Shown here piece after piece: positions 34,640 through 42,482 of a stretch of 64,000 nucleotides of DNA (within the stretch, counting starts at the first letter, position 1; each line of letters begins with the position of its first letter). Source of the DNA: Streptomyces sp. 1-11. GTDB taxonomy: Bacteria > Actinomycetota > Actinomycetes > Streptomycetales > Streptomycetaceae. The stretch covers positions 124,001-188,000 of the forward strand of contig NZ_BJTV01000004.1 of NCBI RefSeq assembly GCF_007176755.1, given 5' to 3'. The translations under genes were made by a program, and so were the position numbers. The notes beneath the pieces are model-generated. The model was not told where the DNA came from, ran no database searches, and was given only the letters and a program-made list of their open reading frames with translations.

Positions 34640-36037
34640 TCAGTGGGCGGGAGCCAGTTCCTCGCCCGACTCCATCGGATGGGTGACGTCGGCGGCGTCC
34701 CGGCTCCGGCCCAGGTGGTTGAAGACCAGGTTGAGGAGGACCGCGGTGAGGCACCCGGTGGAGATCCCGGAGTCCAGGACGATCTTCGCGGTGTCCGGGA
34801 AGGCGTGGTAGAACTCCGGCGCCGTGATCGGGATGATGCCGACGGCCAGGGACACGGCGACGATCAGGACGTTGTTGTCCCGCTCCAGGCCGGCCCGGAC
34901 CAGGGTCTGGATGCCGCTGGCCGCGACCGAGCCGAACAGCACGACGCCGGCGCCGCCGAGGACCGGGCGGGGCACGACCGCGATGAGCGAGGCGGCCATC
35001 GGGCACAGGCCCATCAGGACCAGGAAGCCGCCGCCGACGGCGACCACGAAGCGGCTGCGGATCCTGGTCATGGCGACGAGCCCGATGTTCTGCGCGAAGG
35101 CGCTGCACATGAAGCCGTTGAAGAGGGGGCTGAGGGCCGAGCCGAGGGTGTCGGCGCGCAGGCCGGCCGCGATGGTCCGCTCGTCCGCGGGCCGTTCGAC
35201 TATCTCGCCCAGCGCCAGCATGTCCGCCGTCGACTCGGTCATCGACACCACCATCACCACGCACATCGACAGGATCGCGGCGATGTGGAACTGCGGGGCG
35301 CCGAAGTGGAACGGGGTCGGGAAGCCCACCACGGCCGCCTTCGTCACCGGGGCGAAGTCCGTGACGCCGAAGGGTATGGCTATCAGGGTGCCCGCCATCA
35401 GGCCGAGCAGGACCGCGATCTGCTTGACGAAGCCGCGTGTGAAGCGGCGCAGCAGCAGCACGATCAGCAGGGTGACGCCGGCCAGGGTGAGGTTGGTGGC
35501 CGAACCGTAGTCGTGGGCGGCCGGGTTCGGGCCCTGTGCCCAGTTGAAGGCGACCGGGAGCAGCGAGACGCCGATCAGGGTGATGACCGTGCCGGTGACG
35601 ACCGGCGGGAAGAAGCGGACCGCCTTGCAGAAGACGGGGGCCGCGAGGAAACCGAGGAGGCCGGCGACGATGACCGCGCCGAAGATCATCGGCAGGGCGT
35701 CGGACTTGTCCTTGGCGGAGGCGACGATCGCCGTCATGGGTGCGACACCGGCGAAGGTGACCCCGTTGACGAAGGGCAGCCGGGCGCCGATCTTCCAGAC
35801 GCCGAGGGTCTGCAGGAAGGTCGCGAGACCGGCGGTGAAGAGACAGGCTCCGGTGAGGAAGGTGAGGTCGGTGCCGGACAGGCCTACGGCCGCGCCGACG
35901 ATCAGGGGCGGGGCTACGACTCCCGCGTACATGGCGGCCACGTGCTGCAGGCCGCTGGTCGCCATCTTCAGGGCGGGGAGTTTCTCGTCCACGGGGTGGA
36001 CGGACTGCTCGTCGGTGTCGACGGGGTGGGCGGACAC
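34640..36037 (-). CDS. NCS2-family purine (xanthine/urate) permease
   Basis: A 465-residue membrane protein with about 12-14 hydrophobic segments. It belongs to the nucleobase-cation-symport-2 (nucleobase:ascorbate transporter) family. Visible signatures are LPFVNGVTFAGVAPM, VVMVVSMTESTADMLALG and SAFAQNIGLVAMTRIRSR (the QNxG region that binds the base). GGAGGAG precedes the GTG. Being next to the deaminase and uricase genes, it probably imports urate or xanthine; exact specificity cannot be read from sequence. Confidence 0.92.
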   Translation of the reverse strand: MSAHPVDTDEQSVHPVDEKLPALKMATSGLQHVAAMYAGVVAPPLIVGAAVGLSGTDLTFLTGACLFTAGLATFLQTLGVWKIGARLPFVNGVTFAGVAPMTAIVASAKDKSDALPMIFGAVIVAGLLGFLAAPVFCKAVRFFPPVVTGTVITLIGVSLLPVAFNWAQGPNPAAHDYGSATNLTLAGVTLLIVLLLRRFTRGFVKQIAVLLGLMAGTLIAIPFGVTDFAPVTKAAVVGFPTPFHFGAPQFHIAAILSMCVVMVVSMTESTADMLALGEIVERPADERTIAAGLRADTLGSALSPLFNGFMCSAFAQNIGLVAMTRIRSRFVVAVGGGFLVLMGLCPMAASLIAVVPRPVLGGAGVVLFGSVAASGIQTLVRAGLERDNNVLIVAVSLAVGIIPITAPEFYHAFPDTAKIVLDSGISTGCLTAVLLNLVFNHLGRSRDAADVTHPMESGEELAPAH

Positions 36038-36151
36038 GGCGGCTCCTCCGGTCGGTGGGACACGTCGGCTCTGACGCGGTTTCAGGGAGGTGGTGCGCGG
36101 CGGTCGTGCGGGACCGGTGGGCCCCCAGGGGGGCCGCGAACGGAGACCGTT

Positions 36152-36246
36152 CCGGGGCGCGCGCCTTCACGCGCGCCCCGGAGCCGGCCGCTGCGGACCC
36201 CCCTGGGGTCCGCCGCTGCCGGCCGGGAGCCGTCCCTCCCGGCCGG
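36152..36246. terminator. Three consecutive hairpins between deaminase and permease genes
   Basis: Hairpin 1 has 12-bp perfect arms at 36152-36163 and 36170-36181. Hairpin 2 has 9-bp arms at 36193-36201 and 36205-36213. Hairpin 3 has 11-bp arms at 36219-36229 and 36236-36246. They end 15 bases from the deaminase stop (minus strand) and would separate it from the permease gene downstream. Confidence 0.7.
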
Positions 36247-36261
36247 AGTTCCGGAGTCGGC

Positions 36262-37641
36262 TCAGCCCTGGGCGGCGATGCGCGCCAGACGCCGGGCCTC
36301 GTCCCGCGTGGAGCGGGCGACGGCGTCCTCGTCGACGGTCAGCAGGCGGCCGTCCTCGACGATCTGCCGGCCGTTGACGAAGGAGGCGGTGACCGGGGCC
36401 GCCGCGCCGAAGACCAGGGCGGTCACCGGGTCGGCGATGGAGGCGTGGGCGAGGGTGTCCAGCTTCCACAGCACCAGGTCGGCCAGCTTGCCCGGCTCCA
36501 GCGATCCGGTCTCGGCGCCGCGGCCGAGCACCTGGGCACCGCCGTGGGTGCCCAGGCGCAGCGCCTGCCGGGCGTTGAGCGCGGCCTCGCGGTGGGCGCC
36601 GAGGCGGTTGATGAGCAGCGCGTTGCGCAGTTCGGTGTGCAGCTCACCCGACTCGTTGGACGCCGTGCCGTCGACGCCGAGGCCGACGGGCACGCCGGCC
36701 TTCAGCATGTCGGGGACGCGGGCGATGCCGGCCGCGAGGCGGGCGTTGGAGGAGGGGCAGTGCGCCACACCGGTACGGGTCCGGGCGAAGGCGGCGATGT
36801 CGGAGTCGTTCATGTGGACGCAGTGCGCCATCCACACGTCCTCGCCCAGCCAGCCGGTGGACTCGAAGTAGTCGGTCGGGCCCATGCCGAACAGCTCGTG
36901 GCAGAACTTCTCCTCCTCCATGGTCTCCGAGCCGTGGGTGTGCAGCCGGACTCCGAGTGAACGGGCCAGTTCGGCGCCCTGCCTGAGCAGTTCGGTGGAG
37001 ACGGAGAAGGGGGAGCAGGGGGCGACGGCGACCTGGGTCATGGCGTCGAAGGAGGAGTCGTGGTGCTCCTTGACGGTCGCCTCGGTGGCGGCGAGGGCGC
37101 CTTCGAGGGACTCGACGGCGAAGTCCGGGGGCAGGCCGCCGTCCTTCTCGCTGCGGTCCATGGAGCCGCGGGCCAGGGTGAAGCGGACGCCCGTCTCACG
37201 GGCGGCGCGGATGATCGCGCCGGACAGGTCGCCGGAGCCGCGCGGGTACACGTAGTGGTGGTCCATGGCGGTGGTCACGCCGCCGCGGGCCATCATCGCC
37301 AGCGAACCCCGGGCGGCCGCGTCGACCATCGGTTCGTCGATACGCGCCCAGGTCGGGTACAGCGCGACGAGCCAGTCGAAGAGGTTGTGGTCCGTGGCCA
37401 GGCCCCGGGTGATCCACTGGTAGAAGTGGTGGTGGGTGTTGACCAGGCCGGGGGTGACGAGGTGCCCGGTGGCGTCGATACGGCGTACGACGTTCTCCAG
37501 GCCCTCGGGGGCCTTGCCCGCGCCGACCGCCTCGATGCGGTTGCCGGCGATGACCAGGTACCCGGAGGCGTACTCGGTGTCGTCGGCGTCGACGGTCGCG
37601 ATCGAACAGTTCTGGATGACGATGCGCTGGGCTGCTGCCAT
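36262..37641 (-). CDS. 8-Oxoguanine/guanine deaminase-type amidohydrolase
   Basis: A 459-residue amidohydrolase of the TrzN/AtzB/8-oxoguanine deaminase branch. Metal ligands are in LVTPGLVNTHHHFYQW (about 62-77), RLHTHGSETMEEE and MAHCVHMNDSDI, and the catalytic Asp in VGLGVDGTASNESGEL. It would deaminate 8-oxoguanine to urate, or guanine to xanthine, feeding the uricase encoded just upstream on the same strand. A hairpin separates it from the uricase gene and three more from the permease, so it may have its own promoter near 37650-37700. Confidence 0.9.
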   Translation of the reverse strand: MAAAQRIVIQNCSIATVDADDTEYASGYLVIAGNRIEAVGAGKAPEGLENVVRRIDATGHLVTPGLVNTHHHFYQWITRGLATDHNLFDWLVALYPTWARIDEPMVDAAARGSLAMMARGGVTTAMDHHYVYPRGSGDLSGAIIRAARETGVRFTLARGSMDRSEKDGGLPPDFAVESLEGALAATEATVKEHHDSSFDAMTQVAVAPCSPFSVSTELLRQGAELARSLGVRLHTHGSETMEEEKFCHELFGMGPTDYFESTGWLGEDVWMAHCVHMNDSDIAAFARTRTGVAHCPSSNARLAAGIARVPDMLKAGVPVGLGVDGTASNESGELHTELRNALLINRLGAHREAALNARQALRLGTHGGAQVLGRGAETGSLEPGKLADLVLWKLDTLAHASIADPVTALVFGAAAPVTASFVNGRQIVEDGRLLTVDEDAVARSTRDEARRLARIAAQG

Positions 37642-37707
37642 GATTCGTCCTTTTCGCTCAGCGGACTGAAATGGTTGGGCACGGCAGGACCCTGGAGGAT
37701 TTGAGTG

Positions 37708-37740
37708 CCGTGACCGGGAACCTGGGTTCCCCGGTCACGG
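37708..37740. terminator. Terminator after the uricase operon
   Basis: A stem of about 15 bp (CCGTGACCGGGAACC against GGTTCCCCGGTCACGG, one bulged base) and a 2-3-base loop lies 20 bases past the uricase stop. Confidence 0.75.
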
Positions 37741-37760
37741 GTGCCGAGAGGGTGGTGCGG

Positions 37761-38684
37761 CTAGAGGTTGGTGAGGTCCACCGGAATGCGCGGCTCGCAG
37801 CCGTCCCGCAGCACGGTGGCCTCGATCAGGCCGTAGGGCCGGTCGGCGGCGAAGTAGACCTCGTTGTCGTTCTTCAGCCCGAAGGGCTCGAGGTCGACCA
37901 GGAAGTGGTGGCTGTTGGGCAGCGAGAAGCGGACCTCGTCTATCTCGCCGCGGTTGTTGATGATGCGCGAGCCCATCTGGTACAGCGTCTGCTGCAGCGA
38001 CAGGGAGTACGTCTCGGCGAAGGCCTGGAGCATGTGCTTGCGCACCTGCTCGTAGGACTTCTCCCAGTTGGGCATCTTCTGCTCGTCGTCGGTCCAGTTG
38101 AAGCGCCAGCGGCCGGACACCGAGGTGGCCAGGATGCGGTCGTAGGCCTCCCGCAGCGTGGTGTACTTGTCCTTGACGTAGCCCCAGAACTCGGAGTTGG
38201 TCGAGTTCATCACCGTCAGGTCCTTCAGGCCCGAGACGACCTCCCATGACGAACCGTCATAGGTGACCTGCGCCAGCCGGGTCTCCTGGCCCTTGCGCAC
38301 GAACGAGTGCTTGACCTCGTCCGCGCCGATGAACTTCGAGTTGGCGTCGGAGGTCTCGATCCGCTCCCAGGCGTACTCCTCGATGCGGATGCGGGCGCGG
38401 TGTATGGCCGGCTGCGAGGTGACGAAGTGGCGGGCGAGGTGGATGCCGAACTGCTCGGCCGACTCGATGCCGTGTTCCTTGGCGAAGGCGAACACCGTGT
38501 TCTTGGTGGTGTCGGTCGGCAGGACGCTGGCGTTGGAGCCGGAGTAGTGGACCTCCTCCATGTCGCCGCTGAGGGCCACGGAGACGTTCAGGTCCTTGAT
38601 GTGGTGGGTGGCGCCGTCCCGCGTGATCTTTACGACTCGGTTCTCGGCCTTGCCGTACTGGTTCTGTCCCAGGATGGTGGGCAT
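37761..38684 (-). CDS. Urate oxidase (uricase)
   Basis: A 307-residue cofactor-free urate oxidase, which converts urate with O2 to 5-hydroxyisourate and H2O2. Conserved blocks include LGQNQYGKAENRVVKI, LPTDTTKNTVFAFAKEHG (catalytic Thr), ARIRIEEYAWERI, NSTNSEFWGYVKDKYTTL and the C-terminal SLPNSHHFLVDLEPF with the active-site His. Last gene of the three-gene OHCU decarboxylase, HIU hydrolase, uricase operon. GGGAGC precedes the ATG, 4 bases after the previous stop. Catalase encoded at 42483 could remove the peroxide. Confidence 0.96.
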   Translation of the reverse strand: MPTILGQNQYGKAENRVVKITRDGATHHIKDLNVSVALSGDMEEVHYSGSNASVLPTDTTKNTVFAFAKEHGIESAEQFGIHLARHFVTSQPAIHRARIRIEEYAWERIETSDANSKFIGADEVKHSFVRKGQETRLAQVTYDGSSWEVVSGLKDLTVMNSTNSEFWGYVKDKYTTLREAYDRILATSVSGRWRFNWTDDEQKMPNWEKSYEQVRKHMLQAFAETYSLSLQQTLYQMGSRIINNRGEIDEVRFSLPNSHHFLVDLEPFGLKNDNEVYFAADRPYGLIEATVLRDGCEPRIPVDLTNL

Positions 38685-38688
38685 TTAG

Positions 38689-39084
38689 CTAGCTCCCTCG
38701 GTAAACGGAGTAGCCGAACGGGTTGAGCAGCAGCGGTACGTGGTAGTGCTCGCCCGGTACGACGGCGAACGTGATCGCCACCTCGGGGAAGAACACCGCG
38801 GGCCCGCTGTCCCGATTCGCGGGGGCGTCCTGCTGCGCATCGGCTTGCTTCTTCTCGAAGTACGGCTCCACGGCGAAGTCGAGCCGTACGTGGGTGGTGT
38901 CCTCCGGCAGCGCCGGCAGGTCCTTGCACCGGCCGTCGGCGTCGGTCGCCGAGCCGCCGAGCGCCTGCCAGTCGGCGTCGCGGCCCGGGCGGGCGGCGAG
39001 CCGGACGGCGACGCCCTCGGCGGGGCGGCCGGCGGAGGTGTCCAGGATGTGCGTGGACACGGAGGCGGTGGTGCTGGTGCTCAT
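38689..39084 (-). CDS. uraH: 5-Hydroxyisourate hydrolase
   Basis: A 131-residue transthyretin-like HIU hydrolase that turns 5-hydroxyisourate into OHCU. It shows STHILDTSAGRPAEGVAVRL near the N-terminus (active-site His), HYHVPLLLNPFGYS and the family-defining C-terminus YRGS. It lies between the OHCU decarboxylase and uricase genes, separated by 4 bases on either side. Confidence 0.95.
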   Translation of the reverse strand: MSTSTTASVSTHILDTSAGRPAEGVAVRLAARPGRDADWQALGGSATDADGRCKDLPALPEDTTHVRLDFAVEPYFEKKQADAQQDAPANRDSGPAVFFPEVAITFAVVPGEHYHVPLLLNPFGYSVYRGS

Positions 39085-39088
39085 GGTG

Positions 39089-39601
39089 TCAGGCGTCCTC
39101 TTCGACGAGTCGGGCCAGGCGGATGCGGTTGATCTTCCCCAGCTCGGCGCGGACGATCTCCCGTTCCCGCTCGGGCGGGTTGCCGATCCGTTCCCGGGCC
39201 GCGTCCCGCATCTCCGCCGCACCGCGGCCGGTGGCGCAGATGAGGAAGACGTGGCCGAACCTCTCCTGGTAGGCCAGGTTGAGTTCGAGCATCTCGGCCT
39301 TGAGTTCGTCGGTGGCGCCGGCCATGCCGCGCTGCTCCCTGGCGGAGGTCGGATCGCCGGGCGCGGGGCGGCCGATCGGCGGGTGGCCGGCCATCGCCTC
39401 CGCCAGGTCGGCGGCGCTCAGCGCGGCCGTCGCGGCGTCGCTCGCCCGGTGCAGGTCGGCGACGGTGGCGTACGGCCGGCCGGCCAGCAGCCGCCGGGCC
39501 CACTCGGTGGAGGCGCACGCCTCGTGGAGGGCGGCGAGGGCCGCGCGCTCCTCCAGGACGTTGAACCGGGCCAGGCCCGGGGGCGTGGAAGTCGTAGTCA
39601 C
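39089..39601 (-). CDS. OHCU decarboxylase
   Basis: A 170-residue 2-oxo-4-hydroxy-4-carboxy-5-ureidoimidazoline decarboxylase, giving S-allantoin. HPPIG holds the catalytic His, SAREQRGM the Glu-Gln pair, and FGHVFLICATGRGAAEM plus ERIGNPPERE complete the family pattern. The GTG at 39601 has GGAGG five bases upstream. First gene of the operon, downstream of a promoter with TTGACG and TAGCTA hexamers and an overlapping TCAAC-type palindrome. Confidence 0.95.
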   Translation of the reverse strand: MTTTSTPPGLARFNVLEERAALAALHEACASTEWARRLLAGRPYATVADLHRASDAATAALSAADLAEAMAGHPPIGRPAPGDPTSAREQRGMAGATDELKAEMLELNLAYQERFGHVFLICATGRGAAEMRDAARERIGNPPEREREIVRAELGKINRIRLARLVEEDA

Positions 39602-39650
39602 GGGAGCCTCCGTGGCCGGAAACGGCCTTCGTGCTGAACGGGCTGCCCAG

Positions 39651-39680
39651 TAGCTAACGCCCTCGGAAACACGGCGTCAA
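39651..39680 (-). promoter_or_regulatory. Putative uricase-operon promoter
   Basis: On the minus strand, TTGACG (39680-39675) and TAGCTA (39656-39651) are separated by 18 bases. The start point would be near 39645 with a leader of about 44 bases before the OHCU decarboxylase gene. Confidence 0.6.
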
Positions 39681-39691
39681 CACTTTGTTGA
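39677..39691. promoter_or_regulatory. TCAAC-N5-GTTGA palindrome on the uricase-operon -35
   Basis: TCAACACTTTGTTGA is a perfect inverted repeat. Read on the minus strand it is TCAACAAAGTGTTGA, differing at one base from the catalase copy at 42394-42408, and its last four bases belong to the -35 hexamer. Confidence 0.65.
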
Positions 39692-39719
39692 AAATTCCGG
39701 GTTACATCCCGGACGGCCC

Positions 39720-40088
39720 TCAGCCCTCCTTCTCCCGGTTGAGGTAGTTGTACACGGTGAAGCGGCTGACGCCGAGAGCGCCGGCCACGGTCTCCACGCC
39801 GTGCCGGACGGAGAAGGCGCCGCGCGCCTCCAGCACGCGCACCACCTCCTGCTTGGCCTTGCGGTCCAGATCGGCCAGGGGCATGCCCTTCCTGCGCTCC
39901 ATGGCGGCGAGGATGTGGTCCAGGGAGTCGGCGAGCTGCGGCAGGCGCACGGCGACCACGTCGGCGCCCTCCCAGGAGAGCACGACGTCGTCGGGGCCGG
40001 CCTCGTCGGGCGGGAGCAGCTCCCCGCCCATGGCGTCGACCAGCGGCTTCACGGCCGCGATGAAGGACTCGTCCCCGGTGCCGGTCAC
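39720..40088 (-). CDS. Helix-turn-helix protein, possible pathway regulator
   Basis: A 122-residue protein. The N-terminal ~60 residues (FIAAVKPLVDAMGGELLPP, DVVLSWEGADVVAVRLPQLADSL) form a small alpha/beta domain. The C-terminus is a Fis/Trp-repressor-like helix-turn-helix (VVRVLEARGAFSVRHGVETVAGALGVSRFTVYNYLNRE). The GTG overlaps the stop of the thiamine-binding-family gene (GTGA). It lies just upstream of the uricase operon, whose promoter carries the TCAAC-type palindrome, so it is a candidate for the protein that binds that motif. This is inference. Confidence 0.82.
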   Translation of the reverse strand: MTGTGDESFIAAVKPLVDAMGGELLPPDEAGPDDVVLSWEGADVVAVRLPQLADSLDHILAAMERRKGMPLADLDRKAKQEVVRVLEARGAFSVRHGVETVAGALGVSRFTVYNYLNREKEG

Positions 40089-40336
40089 TCCCCGTCCTCC
40101 CCGACCACGTTGACCTGCAGCGAGATCCGGGTGGCGCCGGCCTCCAGGGACTTGCGCAGCAGCGCGTCCACGGCCGTCAGCACGCGGTCCGCACCGCCCT
40201 CGGCCGTGTTGCCGAACGGACCGACGTCCACGGCGTCCAGTTCGGCCGCCTCGATGACCGCGCGGGCCGCCAGGGCATGCTCGGGCGCCTCCTCGAGGTC
40301 GAAGGGCTCGGTCGTGAACTCCACTCTCAATCGCAC
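40085..40336 (-). CDS. MTH1187/YqgV-like thiamine-binding protein
   Basis: An 83-residue ferredoxin-like-fold protein of the DUF77 family (RLRVEFTTEPFDLEEAPEHALAARAVIEAA, ALLRKSLEAGATRISLQVNVVGEDGE). Members bind thiamine or related pyrimidines. It is coupled to the HTH gene by a 4-base GTGA overlap. Glyoxylate carboligase in the same region needs thiamine diphosphate, which may explain the linkage; that is only a suggestion. Confidence 0.72.
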   Translation of the reverse strand: MRLRVEFTTEPFDLEEAPEHALAARAVIEAAELDAVDVGPFGNTAEGGADRVLTAVDALLRKSLEAGATRISLQVNVVGEDGE

Positions 40337-40426
40337 GGGCTCAACCTAACCCCCGGCCCCGGCCCCTGGGCAGGCCCGGCAGGACCCGCGCGGACTCCTC
40401 GGCGCCGGCCCCGCGGACGACACCCC

Positions 40427-40491
40427 TTGACAAGCGGCGAGACCCACAGGCAGTCTTCCGTTAAGCAGAAATAAACTTCCACATTATGGAA
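40427..40491 (+). promoter_or_regulatory. hyi promoter region with paired TTCC-type operator sites
   Basis: TTGACA at 40427-40432 is a consensus -35, with a weak -10 CAGTCT at 40451-40456 (18-base spacer). TTCCGTTAAGCAGAA (40456-40470) and TTCCACATTATGGAA (40477-40491) start 21 bases apart, so they cover the -10 and the early transcribed region. Confidence 0.6.
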
Positions 40492-40515
40492 TTACAGGAA
40501 GGGAGCGCCGCCCCC

Positions 40516-41355
40516 GTGGGATTCGCAGACCAGCGCTTCACCGTCAACCTGTCGATCCTCTTCACGGAACTGCCGCTCCTGGAGCGCCCCGCGGCCGCCG
40601 CCGCGGCGGGCTTCACGGCGGTCGAGCTGTGGTGGCCCTGGGTCGACTCGCCCACCCCCGAGCAGTCCGAGCTCGACGCCCTGCGGCGGGCCGTGGAGGA
40701 CGCGGGCGTGCGGCTCACGGGCCTGAACTTCTACGCCGGCCGGCTGCCGGGCCCGGACCGCGGCGCCCTGTCGGTCCGCGGCGCGGAGTCGGAGCGGTTC
40801 CGCGCCAACGTCGACGTGGCCGCCGGCTTCGCCGCGTCCCTCGGCTGCACGGCGCTCAACGCCTTGTACGGCAACCGCGTGGCGGGCATGGACCCGGCCG
40901 AGCAGGACGCGCTCGCCCTGGAGAACCTCGCCCTCGCGGCCCGCGCGGCGGACCGGATCGGCGCGGTGCTGCTGGTCGAGGCGCTCAACGCGCCCGAGTC
41001 GCCGCTGTACCCGCTGGTGTCGGCGCCGGCCGCCGTGGAGGTCGCCGACCGGGTGAACGAGGCGACCGGGCTCGGCAACGCCACGTTCCTCATGGACCTC
41101 TACCACCTGGCCATGAACGGCGAGGACCTGCCGGCGGTGATCGAGCGGTACGCCGCGAGGACCGGCCACGTGCAGATCGCCGACAACCCCGGACGCGGCG
41201 CCCCCGGCACCGGCTCCCTGCCCCTGGAAGACCTCCTCGACCGGCTGGCGAAGGCGGGCTACGGCGGCTGGGTCGGCCTCGAGTACAAGCCGGGCGACTC
41301 GCCGAGCGCGGAGGCCTTCGAGTGGCTGCCCCGCGAGGCCCGCGCCGCCCGCTGA
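40516..41355 (+). CDS. hyi: Hydroxypyruvate isomerase
   Basis: A 279-residue TIM-barrel isomerase that interconverts hydroxypyruvate and tartronate semialdehyde. Family blocks are FTVNLSILFTELPLLERPAAAAAAGF, VELWWPW, LNALYGNRVAGMD, LLVEALN (metal Glu), TFLMDLYHLAMNGEDL, HVQIADNPGRGAPGTG and WVGLEYKPG. The GTG at 40516 is chosen because the upstream in-frame ATG (40486) falls inside the second operator site and would add ten atypical residues. Followed by glxR and catalase in the same direction. Confidence 0.92.
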   Translation: MGFADQRFTVNLSILFTELPLLERPAAAAAAGFTAVELWWPWVDSPTPEQSELDALRRAVEDAGVRLTGLNFYAGRLPGPDRGALSVRGAESERFRANVDVAAGFAASLGCTALNALYGNRVAGMDPAEQDALALENLALAARAADRIGAVLLVEALNAPESPLYPLVSAPAAVEVADRVNEATGLGNATFLMDLYHLAMNGEDLPAVIERYAARTGHVQIADNPGRGAPGTGSLPLEDLLDRLAKAGYGGWVGLEYKPGDSPSAEAFEWLPREARAAR

Positions 41356-41419
41356 GACGACCCGGCCGGGGCCGTGCCCCGGCGCCCCGACCACTGACAC
41401 AGCCAGAGAGGCACCTCCC

Positions 41420-42310
41420 ATGAGCAACCTTCCCAAGATCGCCTGGATCGGCCTCGGCATCATGGGCTCCCCCATGTCCGAGAACCTGATCAAGGCGGGT
41501 TACGACGTCACCGGCTTCACCCTGGAGCGGGAGAAGCTGGACCGCCTGGCCGCCGCGGGCGGCACCGCGGCCGGCTCGATCGCCGAGGCGGTCCGGGACG
41601 CCGACGTCGTGATCACGATGGTCCCGGCCTCCCCGCAGGTCGAGGCCATCGCCTACGGCCCCGACGGCATCCTGGAGAACGCGCGGTCCGGCGCGCTGCT
41701 GATCGACATGTCCTCGATCACCCCGCAGACCTCCGTCGACCTCGCCAAGGCCGCCGCCGACAAGGGCATCCGCGTCCTCGACGCCCCCGTCTCCGGCGGT
41801 GAGGCCGGCGCCATTGAGGCGGTGCTGTCGATCATGGTCGGCGGCGAGCAGGCCGACTTCGACCAGGCCCGGCCCGTCTTCGAGGCGCTGGGCCGGACCA
41901 TCGTGCTGTGCGGCCCGCACGGCTCGGGCCAGACCGTGAAGGCCGCCAACCAGCTCATCGTCGCGGTGAACATCCAGGCCTGCGCAGAGGCCGTGGTGTT
42001 CCTGGAGAAGTCCGGCGTCGATCTCAAGGCCGCGCTGGACGTCCTGAACGGCGGGCTGGCCGGCTCCACCGTGCTCACGCGCAAGAAGGACAACTTCCTC
42101 GCCCGTGACTTCGCGCCGGGCTTCCGGATCGACCTGCACCACAAGGACATGGGCATCGTCACCGACGCCGCCCGCAACGTGGGGGCCGCCCTGCCGGTCG
42201 GCGCCGTGGTCGCCCAGCTCGTCGCGTCGCTGCGCGCGCAGGGCGACGGCGGCCTGGACCACTCGGCCCTGCTGCGGGCCGTGGAGCGCCTCTCCGGCGC
42301 CCAGGTCTGA
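41420..42310 (+). CDS. glxR: 2-Hydroxy-3-oxopropionate (tartronate semialdehyde) reductase
   Basis: A 296-residue beta-hydroxyacid dehydrogenase reducing tartronate semialdehyde to glycerate. The Rossmann motif IGLGIMGSPMSENL is at about 10-23, with DAPVSGGEAGA and GPHGSGQTVKAANQLI (substrate and catalytic Lys region) following. It ends DHSALLRAVERL as in GarR/GlxR proteins. It follows hyi by 64 bases and needs the product of gcl, encoded 5 kb away on the other strand. Confidence 0.94.
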   Translation: MSNLPKIAWIGLGIMGSPMSENLIKAGYDVTGFTLEREKLDRLAAAGGTAAGSIAEAVRDADVVITMVPASPQVEAIAYGPDGILENARSGALLIDMSSITPQTSVDLAKAAADKGIRVLDAPVSGGEAGAIEAVLSIMVGGEQADFDQARPVFEALGRTIVLCGPHGSGQTVKAANQLIVAVNIQACAEAVVFLEKSGVDLKAALDVLNGGLAGSTVLTRKKDNFLARDFAPGFRIDLHHKDMGIVTDAARNVGAALPVGAVVAQLVASLRAQGDGGLDHSALLRAVERLSGAQV

Positions 42311-42393
42311 CCCGCCCCCCTCGACTTCCGGGCCGCGGCGCCGCCGACACCTGTCCTGTCGCGCCCAGGCGGCGCCGCGGCCCGGAACCGGCT

Positions 42394-42408
42394 TCAACAA
42401 ACTGTTGA
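42394..42408. promoter_or_regulatory. TCAAC-N5-GTTGA palindrome on the catalase -35
   Basis: TCAACAAACTGTTGA is an inverted repeat with TCAAC/GTTGA arms overlapping the -35 hexamer TTGACG (42405-42410) of the catalase promoter. Confidence 0.65.
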
Positions 42409-42467
42409 CGCCTCGTTCCCCCACTTCTAGGCTCCACGAAGCGGAAACAGGTTTCCGCTGACTCCCG
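42405..42467 (+). promoter_or_regulatory. Catalase promoter and paired TTCC-type sites
   Basis: TTGACG (42405-42410) and TAGGCT (42428-42433) are spaced 17 bases. CTCCACGAAGCGGAA (42432-42446) overlaps the -10, and a weaker TTCCGCTGACTCCCG (42453-42467) starts 21 bases later. GCGGAAACAGGTTTCCGC (42441-42458) is a further perfect palindrome spanning the two. Confidence 0.6.
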
Positions 42468-42482
42468 CACGGAAGGTCCACG

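Noticed and set aside
40486..40515. Upstream ATG of hydroxypyruvate isomerase
   Set aside because: It falls inside the TTCCACATTATGGAA operator site and adds ten residues not typical of the family; the GTG at 40516 was preferred.
42441..42458. GCGGAAACAGGTTTCCGC considered as a separate operator class
   Set aside because: It is produced by the right arm of one TTCC-type site and the left arm of the next at the 21-bp spacing, so it was treated as part of that pair.
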